Origin: Desmodesmus armatus
Taxonomy: Eukaryota; Chlorophyta; Chlorophyceae; Sphaeropleales; Scenedesmaceae
NCBI GenBank assembly: GCA_007449985.2
Contig: VIIQ02000130.1
Coordinates: 186,001-250,000, forward strand
Direction of reading: 5' to 3'
Length of the DNA stretch: 64,000 bases
Position numbers and translations under genes: made by a program. This document shows, piece after piece, positions 19,052-32,000 of the stretch. Positions within the stretch are counted from its first letter, which is position 1, and each line of letters begins with the position of its first letter. A model generated the notes under the pieces. That model searched no databases, was not told the DNA's origin, and saw only the letters and a list, made by a program, of their open reading frames with translations.

Positions 19052-22000
19052 TCAGTGCTGCAGGGCCTCATTCGGCTGGTAGCACCAGTTGGTGGCCTCC
19101 AGCATGGGCTGCACATCACCAGCCACAAGGCCAGCAGGCAGCCTGGCCTTCCTAGCAGACCTGCGCACAGGGGTCAGCACCTGATCAGCGGCCCCCAGCG
19201 CCTGCTTGGTCTGCCTCTTGGCTCGCACAGGGCTCAGCACCTCACAGCTGCCAAGGATGGAATCCTGCTGCTGCACCCCATGTTGCAGCACTGCTGCTGA
19301 GGCGCCTTCACCACCGCCCAGCAGCTTGGACAGCTCTGTGGGGATGGGCCTGTGGGTGGCACGACAGTGGGTTGGTGGAACATAACCACATAAGCACACA
19401 GGCCCCAACGAAGGGACTGAAGGCTATTTTGCAGGCTCATCGCAAGAGTGTAGTGTTTCAACACAGCACAGCAGGCAGGGTGTTGGTGGCAACTGGTGGC
19501 AACCGGAGGGAGCACGCAGTGACTACGTTGAGCAGTGGGAGAAAGGTGTTAAAGTACAGGATGTGCAGTGGGATGCTGCAGTGGTGGTGTGAGCGGGCTC
19601 CTAGTCATGAGGGTGAAGGGGGTGTTTTGGGGGTGTACGGCACCCTTTGTTGTGCCCACCTGACGGGCATCAGCAGTGAGCGAGCTGAGCAAAGCATCTG
19701 TAAGCTTGATACATATCAGACTGACCCAGGAGCTCCTTAGGACATCGCCCACAGCCGCTCCTTAGGACATCGCCCACCTCCAAACAAGGCAGTCAAGGTC
19801 ATGTTCCCCGTCAGCACAAGGCAGTAGCTGCCTGTGGACCTGTCGACCACAAACCACACAACAGCACAAGCTGCACACCCACCAACCTCATTGAAATCCC
19901 ACACACCCCATCCAGTTGCTCGCCACACTCACATGCGTGCCTCCACTGCCACACGCTCAGGCTGGCGCAGCTTGGACTTGGGTGTTGCTGTGGGCGGGGG
20001 CATGCTAGCTGGTGGGCTGCTGAAGCCGTCCTCAGCACTTGCAGCAGCTGCAGCAGCAGAGCCGCACCCTGCACCCGACCCTGCGCCCGAGTGAGCTGCA
20101 CGCTGCCTTGGTGCAGCAGCGGGTGTGGCTGCAGCAGCGGCAGCAGCACAGGCCGCCGCAAGGCTGCGCTGCGCGGCTGCTGGGGTACGCTCCCCCGCTG
20201 CAGCAAACTGCAGTGTGCGCTGCCTTGGCGCTGTTGGTGGTGTGGCTGCTCCCCTGCTACCCTGCAGCCTGGCAATGTGCGTCTGGGCTGCCGCAGCTGC
20301 ACGCGCTGCTGCTGTTGTGCGCGCTGCTGGTGTTGCTGCTGTTGTGCGGCTGTCAAGAACATTGCTGCTGGCAACTACCTGGCCCCTGGCGCCCCTGTCT
20401 GCGCTGTCAGGCACTGCTGCACCAGTACATGCCCGTGCAGGTGTCATGCCACTGCTGGTGGCCGTGCTGCTGCTGCCTGCCAACAAGCTGTGCAAGCCGC
20501 CGTTGCCGGTCCTGGCCGCACAGCCCCTCCTGCCCTCATCGAAGAAGGTGGGTGTGGCGCTGCCTGCTGTCTCTTCAGCTGAGGCCCCTCCAGCAAAGCC
20601 TGTGAAGGTGCTGCCAGCGCTGGGGCTGCCGCCTGCTGCCCCCACAGCCTTCACCTCTGCAGCGGCGGCACCTGCACCGAAGGGCAGGACTGCCCTGCTG
20701 CTGGCTTTGCCCTTGCCTACAGTACTCACAGCCTTGCCTGCAGTGCTCACGGCAGCGCGCTGGAGCCGTGCTGAGAAAGGCAGCGTGGCAGGGGTCTGCA
20801 TCTCCATGTCACACTCAGAGCCACTGTCCCCCTCGCTGCCAGCCTCACCCAGCCCTCCTGCTCCTCCTGCTGCTGCAGCATCAGTGCTGTCACCCTGCTC
20901 CTCCCACTGCTCCCCCTCACTATCCCCAGCAAACACATGCTCAGTACCTGGGGTCCAGCAGGGGCCACGCATCGCCACAGCGGGTGTGACCTCAGCACCC
21001 TCCTCTGGAATCTCATGGATCACAGATGTGAACAGCTCCACACGCACACCACCCTGCTGGCCTGGCCTGGCTCGCTGCACGTCTGTGGCTGTGATGAGAG
21101 GCATGGCTGTGGTGTCGCAGCTGTCCTCTTCGTCATCCTCTGCTGCTGCCAGCTGGATGCGGCTGCCGCTGTAGGTGCTGCTGCCTGCCAGGCTGTAGGG
21201 GGTGTGGCCTGGAAAGGATGGTGGAAGGACACGTGGTGGATGTGTTTTTGCACAGAGAGGCGGCATATGGCATGGATGTGGGGCATAACCATGAGAAACA
21301 GGGTGGGGTGGTGGCCTTGTAACCACCATCACAGCTGTCAGAGAATTCCAAAGATATGGACATGTGCCCATAATCTACAACTTGAAGCAAAAGACTGTGT
21401 GCTCCTTGCGTTGCAGGCCACCTGATCGTGCACTCCTTGCGACAAGACCCGCTCCTGCTTGCCCACAGAACGGCCGACGCACCTGCATTGGACCAAAGTG
21501 GGGTTCCTTCATCATCACACCCAATCTCTTCACTCCCCTTCCCAGGCAGTGCTGGGGTGTATGTCAGCACTGAGGGCGTCCCAAATGCCACGGATCGCCT
21601 TCCAGGCCCCAACCTAGCCACACACTGCTCACTGCCTGCACTGCTGCTGGTGCCTGTGCTGTCAGGCGCTGCTGCTGGCGTGCCATGGCCAGCACCTGCG
21701 CTTGCTGCTGTGTTGAGTGCCGTTGAAGGTGTGACTCCCAGGGTCAGGCGCTCGAAGCGCTCAAAGAGGCACAGAGTGGGGGTCTTCTCTGCTTCCTGAG
21801 GGTGGTGTGACTGGCCTTGGAGGCACCCTGCGCAACATAAAGAGCAGGCCACTAAGAGGATGTAGGACTTGAATGCCTGTTTGACATCATGCAGCAAGTT
21901 TCTGTGCCGCACTGGAGCTTTTGGCTCCCCTATGCATGCTGCAGTTGACGGATGCGGCTCGAGCACCAAGGGCCCACCTTGGCATCTGCAGGGCATGCTC

Positions 22001-22403
22001 CAGCTGGATCCGCTGCTGCTCGTGCTGCGCCCGCGACTGGTCCTCGGCGTGCCTGACCCCTGAGGCCTCCTCCTGGGGTTGCATGCTGCTGCTGTTGATC
22101 GTCCTGTTGTGAACAGGGCAACAACACAAAGGGTTGCATGTTGCTGGTTGGCGGGTGAGTGCCTGAGCAGAAGCAACACCATCGGCAATGTATCGGGTTG
22201 CCAAGTATGTGTTCCACACCTTATGGGTTGGCGGCTTCTTCTGTGCAGAGAAGCGGAACCTGCTGTTCCACTGCGGAAGGTCCCCAATGAATGCCTGCCT
22301 CCTGCCGTTGTCCTGCTGCCTGTGGTTGTCCATCATATTGAGTAGGGTCCTGATGCCCAGGTCATGCAAGGGCGACGCTGGTGTCCTCCACCTTGTTTGC
22401 AGC
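19052..22403 (-). CDS. Low-complexity protein with C-terminal TPVRRS motif (possible mitotic/microtubule-associated protein)
   Basis: Not firmly recognised. Supported exons: about 22403-22220, 22102-21978, 21828-21483, 21208-19933, 19349-19052. The first exon holds GDLPQWNSRFRFSAQKKPP. The second encodes a charged helix-like segment (EDQSRAQHEQQRIQLEHALQ). The third has TPTLCLFERFERLTLGVTPS and GRRSVAFGTPSVLTYTP. The large fourth exon is acidic, then Ala/Thr/Ser-rich. The last exon holds CEVLSPVRAKRQTKQ, VLTPVRRSARKARLP and ends EATNWCYQPNEALQH. TPVRRSxR followed by a short PNxAL ending reminds me of the C-terminus of CKAP2-type spindle proteins; that is recollection, not a search result. The 5' end is unsettled: an in-frame stop precedes the first exon, and the first ATG inside it begins MMDNHRQ, near 22340. 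Confidence 0.6.
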
Positions 22404-22479
22404 TGCAGCTGTCTGTTGAGTTTGATTTTGCTTGTGCTCAAAGTGCCCCGCCCTTGCTCAAGTGATGACTAACATTGTC

Positions 22480-22761
22480 CAAGAGTCGTCTGCGAACGTT
22501 TGCATCGCCTGAGATGCACGATACAGCAAACGGTTACAGCCACAAGAGAGAGTGAGACACATTGGCAGCGACCGGTCGCATGCAACGTCTGCTGGCGTAA
22601 CGTTAGGTTCGCCTGATCCTTCCTGCGTGCCCTTGTGCGTCAGTGCAGCCCTCACGCTTCCGAAGCACTGCAGCCAAACTCCTCTGCTCACACCCGAGTG
22701 TTTCGTTCGTTCGTTTGAGATCATCTTGAACTGACTGTACGTGAGAGGCAAAACAAATATC
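22480..22761. promoter_or_regulatory. Shared 5' interval of the TPVRRS gene and starch synthase I
   Basis: About 280-350 bp separate two divergently oriented genes, so both promoters must lie here or in 5' untranslated sequence. No TATA box or named element is evident. Confidence 0.45.
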
Positions 22762-25700
22762 ATGCAGATCTTCGGAGGCTCTCAGCAGGGTCTGGGAGGT
22801 CCGAGTATCAGGTCAGCTCCTAGAGCGACATCATCGAGGCTGGTCACGCGCTTCTTCAAGAGCAACAAGCGCCAGCTTGGCTCTAACGACAGCAACTTCA
22901 CCAGGAAACAGTATGAGGAGACGATCGGCGGGTTCTTGCAGACGGCTACCTCTGCCCCAGCAGAAGCAGAGGAGTCAGCACCAGCACCAGCACCAGAGCA
23001 GCAGAACGGCAACGGCCACAAGCTGCACGTTGTCAAGCCCCAGAAGCCCAATGATGCAGCATCAGCCGAGCAGAGCAACGGTCATGCTGCAGAGGCAGCT
23101 GCGCAAGACCACGCTGTCAGCACACCTGAGCCTGTTGCAGAGCTGGCTGTGGACGAGCCCAAGCAGGAGCAGCCTGCAGCAGCAGAGAAAGCTGATGCAG
23201 AGGCAGTGAAGGCAGATGCTGCGGCAGCAGAGCCTGCTGCAAAAGTGCAGACAGTGCAGGCAGACGAGGCAGTTGGCAGTGTGTTCAAGCACATCGGCAA
23301 GGCAGCAGAGGCTGCCCAGCAGGAGGGCCGTGTGCTGAAGCCCACCAAGGCTCGCACTGAGGCAAAGACGCCTGCAGCAGCGGCCAAGAAGGTTCCACAG
23401 ACTGCAAACCCACGCAACCTGGTCTTTGTCACAGCAGAGGTGTGTTGCGGTCATGGTAGTGCTTGCAGCACCGGCATGGTGTGTGTACAGATTGGGATGG
23501 GTGCATTGATTCTGGGCAGCTGCACATTCCACGGCTGGAGTGCCTGGGGTCAGCAGTCGCCATGCATGTCAGCAGCTGTTTGCGTGCAGCAGATTCCGCT
23601 CTCTGTGCCTGCTCACTGGCAGTCTCTCACTGCTGCTGTATGCTGTTGCTTGACCTCCCCCCCCCCCCCAAAACTGATGCTGCTAGGTTGCCCCCTGGAG
23701 CAAGACAGGCGGCCTGGGTGATGTGCTGGGCTCTCTGCCCGTGGCCCTGGCTGCGCGCGGCCACAGGGTGATGGTGGTGACCCCACGCTACGCCAACTAC
23801 GAAAACGCCCTCGACACACAGGTCAGCAGCAGTAGGCAAACACAGACATTGCAGGCCATTCTGCAGCTGCTGCTGCTGCTGCTGCTGTCGCCTACATAGC
23901 AAAGCAGCAGTTGCATGAGTGGTCAGTCTGTGGCATGCAAAGTGTTTTGGTGAGGAGTGTCAGTCCGCGGTCCCAACATGCAGCAGCAGAACCCTGGGTG
24001 TGCTTGTCTGCGCTACATAAGTGACATGACCGTCAGTCCAGCCATGTTCCATTCACAATTTTGCGCATGCCTGTTGTTCACCTGCTTGCCTGCGTCCACA
24101 TCATACAGAAGCGCATCGATGTCATGGGTGCTGAGGTTGGCTACTTCCATTATGTCAACAAGGGTGTGGATTGGGTGTTTGTGGACCACCCCAGCTACCC
24201 ACGCCCTGGCGGCCTGTACGCTGACGAGCACGGCGTGTACGGCGACAACCAGGTAAGGGCACACATGCTGCATATGTGGGTAGGGACACGTCACAATCCG
24301 TCACAGCAGCTGCTACCATAGTTCGAGGGGTTCAAATGCCTGCCACAAACAGTGTGTCCGGCTGTCGTCAGGCGCGCGCCCCACATCACAACGGCACCCA
24401 GCGAACAGGTGCAGGAAGCTGAGAGGTCGTGCTGGCTGCCACCTGCCGTCGTGCGCAGTTCCGCTTCATGCTGCTCGCCCTGGCCGGCCTGGAGGCTCCC
24501 CTGCAGCTGCCGCTGGGGGAGCAGGGCCTGTATGGCGAGGACTGTGTGTTCATTGCCAACGACTGGCACGCGGCGCTGGTACCCGTTTACCTGGCAGCCA
24601 AGTACAGGGCACACGGCGTGTACAAGAACGCACGCGCCATCATGGCTATTCACAACTTGAGGCACCAGGTGGGGGGATGGGCGCGTGTACGGCTGTGTGT
24701 TGTGGGGGAATGGGCGTATGTACGGCTGTGTGGTATGTGTTGCGTGGACGCACGCTGAATGCACGCAGTGTATCTGTGCTGTCAAGTGGGCATTACATGT
24801 TTCTGCTCAGCTCAGTAGCCCCTACTTTTGCGGCAGGGGTGCTCTGTGGTTGCCTGCTGGGGCAGGGCTGAGAATCGGGTGCTTGCATGACCCGGTGTTC
24901 AGCGCTTGCAGTCAAGTGGCTGCACATGCGGTGTGGGATAGCATCCAGGACCCTGCCCTGTCACACCGGGGGCTTGACATGACTTGGTCTCAGTGCATGT
25001 GTGTTGCTTTCTTGCGCGCAGGGTGTCTTCCCTCCCACCACCTTTCCCAGCCTGGGCCTCCCAGATGGCTGGTACAGTGAGTATCTGCGGTACATAAGCT
25101 GGGGCTTGTGTATGGTTGTATGGTTCGTCACTGCTTGGTGATCTGTCCCCAATACATGTGTTGTACCGCACTGCCTTACCGTCGTTGGGTCCTCGTGGTG
25201 GCACAAGACGGCTGCTGTTGCACGTGCATGTATGCATCCTTTGCACGCCGGGGTAGAGGGATTTGTAGGGGTGAGTAAAGAACTGCAGGGGGTAAGTGTT
25301 GTAAGTTGGCAGGATGCTCATTTGGTCTGTACATGTGTTCTTGCAGATGCTATTGAGTACCAGTACCCGCCCCACATGCGCCAGGGCTCATATGCAGAGG
25401 AGGGACGCTCGGTCAACATGCTCAAGGTCAGTGCCGTGGGTGTGTCGCAGCCCCTGACCATGCACCCTCCATGCCTTGTGCATGTCCGCACGGCATTGGT
25501 GGCATGCACATGCTTTGGGTTTGTGACAGCCCTGGCATCATCACTGCTGCCGGTGTGTAGTGACTGGCCTCACAGTCGTCACACTTGTAGTGGGGGGCTT
25601 CTCACACTTTTGTTTTGCTGCATGTGGTGTATGCAGGGTGGCATCACCACTGCTGACCGTGTGGTGACGGTGAGCCCTGGCTACGCCGAGGAGATCCGCA

Positions 25701-28087
25701 CCTGGCTGGGCGGCTGGGGCCTGGAGGGCCTGCTCAACGCCCGTGGGCCTGTGCTGAACGGCATCGTCAACGGCATTGACGACGAGTGAGTGGCAGGGAC
25801 AGGGCTGGGTCCCTTGGGCGCACTTCATGCAGCGTGCTGTGTGGCAGGTTAACCGTGTGCAATGGAGTCTCTTTTGACCCCATAACTGGTGTGTAGAGAG
25901 CTGCCGTCGCCTTTGTGTGGTGTGGACTGCACCAACAAGGACTGGATCGCCTCAATGGACCAGCACCTACCCAAAATCCTTTCTTACGTTAAAAGTGCTC
26001 TTCAGCACTGACATGCCGATGTACATCTGTGCTGCCCGAACAGGGACTGCAACTCTGCACGCAGGCCAGCTTCGGGCAAATCCTATCTTCGGTAGCTCTC
26101 TGCTGCTTTGCACTGACATGCCGATGTACACATTTATTGCCTAACAGGGACTGGAATCCCGCCACCGACCAGCACCTGCCCCAGAACTACAACATCAACA
26201 CCTTCAAGGAGGGCAAGCGTGCCTGCAAGGTGGCCCTGCAGGAGGAGCTGGGCCTGCCAGTCAACCCCGACACGCCCCTCATCGCATTCATCGGCCGACT
26301 GGACTACCAGAAGGGTGCAGACATTGTCCTGCAGGTGTGTGAGCTTGTTGAGAAATGAGGGGGTGGGGCGGGGGGTTGAGATCTGATGGGGGGGCGAAGG
26401 AAACGCATGCATCCTCTTCAGTTGCAAAAGCATCGGCAGTCGTGCATGGGTTGGTGGTAATGCGCTCAGCCAGCCAGCAGAGTGGTGGTGCAGACTGGTA
26501 CAACGGTATGTACCGAGTATGGGACTGCATAGTGGCTGTGTGTGTGGCACTGCGCGTGCTGGCAAGGGTTGAAGTTGCTTTGCATTCTTTGGCCTGTGTC
26601 ATGATGTTGTGCGATACGTTGTGGGGGCCTGACACCTGTTTACTGCTGTGCTGGTGTTGTTGCAGGCTGCCCCCTGGATGATGAGCCAAGGCGTGCAGCT
26701 GGTGTGCCTGGGTACTGGCTCCACAGACTTGGAGGTGAGTAGGGGCTGCGGTTTGCTGCAATCATCAAGGCATGTTGTTGAAGGCATCTTTGGCTTGGCT
26801 AGGTGTATGTGGTGCACGTCCGTGAGGCGACGAAACGACCTACGCGCCCAGTCTGCTGTCACCTGCATATCAACATGCTTCACGTGCCGTGGTTGGCCTC
26901 ATGTGCCGATGCTGACTCCAGCACACTTTGCTGTTGTGCTGCTTCTGCTGCTGTGCAGAACGGTCTGCGCTGGCTGGAGGCTGCCTACCGTGACCAGGCC
27001 CGTGGCTGGGTGGGCTTCAACGTGGCCATGAGCCACAAGATCACAGCAGCGGCAGACATCCTGCTCATGCCCAGCCGTTTCGAGCCCTGCGGTCTCAACC
27101 AGCTGTATGCCATGCAGTACGGCACAGTGCCCGTGGCACACCGGACAGGTGGGCTGGTGTGGCGGGGATTTGAGGGGAGAGTCTGCATAAGGGGCGTGGG
27201 GCAGGGTAGACAGCTCCCATTCTTGAGAAAGAGGAAGGCGTAGTTGCTGATGGCGTGGTGGGACTTCAGCCTGGATTGTTCAGTCAGGGGCATGGTGTGG
27301 AGGGGCGGTGCTCGGGGTAGAATTGGTACCCTGTGTGTGTGCAGCAAACACGCTCAAGGCCCTGTGTATATGATGGTGGTTATGTGTGTATTTGTGCAGG
27401 TGGTCTGGGTGACACTGTGATCGACTTCAACCCAGAGGAGCAGTCTGGCACTGGCTGGACCTTTGCCAACTGTGATGCCAGTGGGCTGATCCACGCCACA
27501 GGCCTGGCCCTGCACACACTGAGGGAGTACCCCAAGGACTTTGAGGTGAGGGCTGAACTCATGTGTTGATGAATCTTTCAGTGGGGCCTGGCGTGGCTGC
27601 ACGTGCTGGTGGTACTGTAGTGCAGTACAATGTGTCCCTGTGCATGTGTTGTCGGCCAGAGTTACGGGCAGAGTTACGGGCGACGGGGAAGTCAGAGAGG
27701 CATGTGGGCTGCTTGCAGTTTGGTCCAGTGTAGGTTGTGTCCAGCCATACGTGCTGGCCTGGGTCACGCTGCCATCATATCTTGAATATATAGTGTCTAA
27801 TTCTTTTGAAAAGGTAGTGTCTACATTTCTTGAATAAATAGTGTCTAAATTTCTTGAATAACTAGTGTTTGTGGTGCGTCTGCCGTGCTGGACACTGCTA
27901 TATTGCTGCCAACTCTCGACTGCAGCTGTGTGGCTCAGCAACATGCTCACTCGTGTTTGTTGTGTCCTGGTGCTGCTCGCAGGGTATTCAGCTGCGCAGC
28001 ATGCAGCGTGACAGCACATGGAACGGTGCCGCAGAGCAGTATGAGCAGATCTTTGAGTGGGCACTGCTGGACCAGCCCTATGCATGA
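22762..28087 (+). CDS. SSI: Soluble starch synthase I (GT5), chloroplast
   Basis: ADP-glucose:alpha-1,4-glucan glucosyltransferase that extends short amylopectin chains in the plastid. Twelve exons: 22762-23439, 23687-23821, 24109-24252, 24459-24668, 25022-25076, 25347-25426, 25637-25785, 26148-26334, 26666-26734, 26959-27148, 27400-27545, 27983-28087. Phases close to 715 residues. Exon 1 encodes a transit-like start ([10 protein letters not shown]), then an Ala/Glu-rich linker. The ADP-glucose loop KTGGLGDV spans the start of exon 2. Other marks are [69 protein letters not shown] [32 protein letters not shown], the second GGLGDT loop, and the SSI-type ending [19 protein letters not shown]. 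The DHPSYPRPG loop and this ending favour SSI over GBSS or SSIII. Decayed copies of exon 8 precede exon 8. Confidence 0.96.
25935..26080 (+). repeat. Two decayed copies of starch synthase exon 8 5' edge
   Basis: Before the real exon 8 start (GGACTGGAATCCCGCCACCG at 26148) the intron holds AAGGACTGGATCGCCTCAAT near 25938 and GGGACTGCAACTCTGCACGC near 26043. Each shares the following CTGACATGCCGATGTACA intron word with the next unit. The unit is about 105 nt. Confidence 0.75.
27785..27870 (+). repeat. 24-bp tandem repeat in starch synthase intron 11
   Basis: TAGTGTC occurs at 27791, 27815, 27839 and in variant form at 27863, an exact 24-nt step. The units are AT-rich (TTCTTGAATAAATAGTGTCT) and unlike the surrounding GC-rich intron. 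Confidence 0.8.
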
Positions 28088-28862
28088 AGAGCTTTCCAGC
28101 ATGCTCAGCACAGCGGTCGAGCTCAGGCAGCAGGCCGTGGTGCTCGTGATGAAGAGAGCTGACTGTGTTTTGTACAGATGGCGCTAAACAGCTGCACAGT
28201 TGTTGTACTACATGTATGGCAGCTGTCAGGTCTGTCTGCTTGTGGTCGGCAGCACATCAGCGAAGATGTGTAGTACATGACAGCTCGCGCATTTTGCTGC
28301 GTGGGCCTGTGGCTGCAGGCTTGCTGTGCGTCTGCCCCTGGGCTGTGCTGGGGGTGGTGCATCCATATAGCCAGCTCGTGTCCACCTTCTGGCTTTCACT
28401 TTGCATCAATGATACGGCTGCAGTGTGACATGATGTGATTGGTGGGCAGCGATCGGCACACATACCATACATGGCCGCCAGCGCCATGGAAGCGTGCCCG
28501 AGCGGTGTCTATGTGTTGTGCAGTTGGTTGGAGAGGGTGGGGAGGTCGAGCATGCGTGCTTGCTTGCGTTGGCTTTCCTTAGCTTGTCGACGGCGTCTGC
28601 AGGACAGCGGTGTTGTGCTGTTGTGTTGTGTTGTTCCCCTTGATGTTGTCGGAGTGCGAGTGTGAGGGTCCCGTAGTCGCTGTTGTGTACGTGACACTGC
28701 AAGGCGGTGTGTGGCTGTCACCTGAGAGTACATGCACAGACTGTGCAACAGCAGGGCGCCTATGTCCCCCGCACAGAAGCCATCCTGACATGGCGCTACA
28801 TGTTTATAGCTGTGTGTTGCCACCGCCAAAACGGACGTCAGTGTGTCCTGTCAGCCAGAGTG

Positions 28863-29060
28863 CGCGTCAGTTTGTCAAGTTTGTGGGAAGTGGAGGAGGG
28901 CCCAGTGGAGAGGCATGCAGGGGAGTATGGCCGGAGAAGTACGGTCCTGTCATACTGCCAGAGTGGGCATCAGTTTGTGGGAAGTGGAGGAGGGCCCCAG
29001 TGGGAAGTTGAGGAGGGCCAAGTGGGAAGTTGGGGAGGGCCCAGTGGAGTGGCATGCTGA
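28863..29060. repeat. GGGAAGTGGAGGAGGGCCCA minisatellite
   Basis: The unit GGGAAGT(G/T)GAGGAGGGCC.AGTGG recurs about five times at irregular spacing, with a longer AGAAGTACGG.. unit shared between 28913 and 29040. Confidence 0.75.
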
Positions 29061-32000
29061 GAAGTACGGCATAACCATACAGGGCCGGCCAGCATCACAA
29101 GAGCATCTGTCCGCACCCACGGCAACAGCCCCTGCCCACGTGGGGTTGTGTTGCCCGGGTGCTGTAGCCGGCAGGCCCCTGTGTGTTACCCACACAGGTT
29201 GCCACCCAGTTGTAGTGTTGCTGCTGTCACAGTGTGCGGCATGTGTGTGCTGTGCGTCTGCTTGGTGTGGTTGGTGCTGAGCACTTGGTGGTGTGGTGTG
29301 GTGAGGATGAGTTGGCGAAGTGCATGCATGCAGCTTGCTGCTTGTTGCTGTTGAAGGGCGAGGTTGGAGAGAGGGCGGCCCTTATGTGCCACGCTGCAAT
29401 CGTTGGTGTTTGGAGTGCAGAGCGGGTTACTAGATCGAGTGCCTGTGCCCCTTTCGCCGCTAGAGTGTGTTGTTGTGCGCCGTCAGCAGGGCGTCACTAT
29501 GTTGTGCCGTTGCTGGATGGCTGGTTTGTCGTGGTTGGTCTGTTGTGTGTTCGTGTACTACCATGCCTTGCTCAATGCACCCAAGAGGTGTTGAGCAACC
29601 TGTGGTCTCTGTACGTGTGTGTGCAGGTACTGAACAAAGTGCCATCCACACACATGTCTGTCCAAGACACTCCTATGCATGCCTCGTAGGTACCTTGGTC
29701 GTTAGCAAGCTTAGCCTGCAGCCAGGATACTTGCGTGTTGTTTGAATCGTCAAAATATCCTGCACAATGGTGCACGGGGCTGTGCTACCTGCCTATGTTC
29801 TGCAGTTTGCTTGGTCGCCTGTCCATCAGCTTGGTCGCCTGTGCATCTAAAAATCACAAGTTCGGTGTTGGTTTTCGGCTTGGTTTATGTCGGGTGTCTG
29901 TAAGTGCTGCGCCGTTGTGTGTAAAACCTTGACTTTTTTCTGGAGTGCTTGTGATGCGCTGCTGGTGCCTTGTCAGCCAGGCACCACCTGTTCGATCTCC
30001 CAGGGCCATTTCGCAGGCTGGTGTCTGTTTGACAGTGTGTGTGTCTCGTCAGCAGAAGGTGTGTGTGTGTGCGGGGTGGTGTCTTGTGCTGTTGGTACTG
30101 CGTTCTCGTAGCTTGCAGTTCTGCTGCCGCTGGCACAAGGCAGTACCGTGCATGTTCGGTGTGATCGATGGCCATCGTAAGGGGTCGTCAGCTTGAGTTG
30201 GGAGTTTGCACAGAGTCGGGAGTTTGCAAAACTAGCTAGACTAGCAGTGTACTACGTCGCTTGCATACTTGGCTGGTGTCACTCTGATGCCTTTGTGTGA
30301 GCCAGTGGTGGGAAAGACGTGTGCGGCTGTAAACCATGGTGTGTAGGATGTCTCAATGATGATGCCAAATTGCTGGTGGGGGAGTCTGGGCAGCAGCCCA
30401 GCGGCTGTTTTGCACCAGTGTTACTGTGTGTAGTTCACTAGCAACTTGTCATCTGTGGGTGGAAAAGAACCGGATGGTGGCTGGACCGATGTGTGGGTGG
30501 CCAACCTTGCTGGTGCGTCCTTTCGCCCCACCCCACATCAAACAAGGCACGCTCTATGCACCAGTGATGCTGTGTGACTGGGCTGGAATGATGGGATTGC
30601 CCCTTAGTGCCTCAGAGCCCATGTAACTGTATGATGAGGCTGCATGGTTGGGTTGAGGAGGACAGTACAGGACTGCTTTCAATCAACAGCTGTGGCATGC
30701 ATGAACAGCCCGTGGCTATGTTGTGAACGGGTGGGCAAATGGAAGGAGGCCTCCTGGGGATTGCTGGAATACCACACTAGCAGGGGCAAGCTGGAGGGAG
30801 GCGACAGCCTGTCAACGATTGCTCAAGGGTGCAGCCTGACGATCCTGGATGTTATGGTGGGTCTGATGAAACCGTGGGGATATGCAAGAGCTGGTGAGAA
30901 TGGTTGGGAATGCAGCCAATATTGACCGCCACCGGTGTAAGGTGTGTTACTGACATAAGCTGTCCTGGCCCCACTTGCAGATAGGACAGTGACGCTGCTG
31001 AGATAAATGGCCTATTAGGGTACGGTAGTGGCGAGAAAGGCCACGTGAGGCTGCCCCGATCAGTGGGGCGGCACAGCATACCACAACAAGGCTGAGTGGG
31101 AACACCGGCACTGCCAGCAAATGATAAACGCTGCCCACCAGTGCAGAGGTACACATACCCACCTCAGCTGGGGTTGTAGCAGGAGGCCAAACACATGCAT
31201 GCATGCCCTGTCAACACGGCCTGTCAACATGCCCTGTCAACATGCAAGATGCAAACGTGCTGAACATGGATACCCTCTCCTGGCAGACTGCCAGGAATAT
31301 ATTCCAGCAGCACCTCTGGCGGCCAGGTGAACAGAGTTGGTACAAGTGCTGGTGAGTGGATGCAGCTCAGACCTCTACATGCAAGGCGATGGCTCTTGTC
31401 CAGAGCCTCTCCGCAGTGGTTGCGACTGCTTGCCTGCACAAACATTTGACAATCCTTCCTTCAAGAAAACTTGATGTGTGTGGTGTGAAGATGCTGCCCC
31501 AGTGGTGGAAAATTCACTGGGACAAGGTGTGAAAGGGTGAGAGCAAACCAGGATGCAGTACGACATGCCTTTCCGACGGACCAGCAACCAGACAAGGACC
31601 GGGCAGGACATTTCCTGCAGGCCGCAAGTATTTCAAACTGACAAGTGGCATACACCACTTGTGCATGGATCCCTTGTACAAACAGGTTGAGGCATTGCAC
31701 AACACTCCAGGGGCCGGGTGATACCATGTGCTCCCCCTGGTACCAGCAACTCGTGTGCATGTAGATGGTTGGTATTCGGCAAGAAGATAGGGCCTATACC
31801 CTGACACAACCTCCCACCTGATCCATGGCATACATGCACACCAGACAATTGCAAAGGCACATACCACATGGTGATGGTACTGTGTAAACCTTGGTCCATA
31901 AAATGGCAGATATCTCCCACAGAAGTATCCCGGTGTCTCCACAAACAGGGGCCACCCAGTGCTCATGCAGCCCCAACACCACAGACACTTCCATGGCGTC

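Noticed and set aside
20125..21174. Long plus-strand open frame of about 349 codons
   Set aside because: It is the antisense shadow of the large low-complexity exon of the TPVRRS gene, whose minus-strand frame has clean splice borders and a plausible continuation.
31514..31966. Minus-strand open frame rich in aromatic residues and Cys
   Set aside because: No homology signal that I can recognise, no neighbouring exons in phase, and it lies in a gene-free interval; likely chance.
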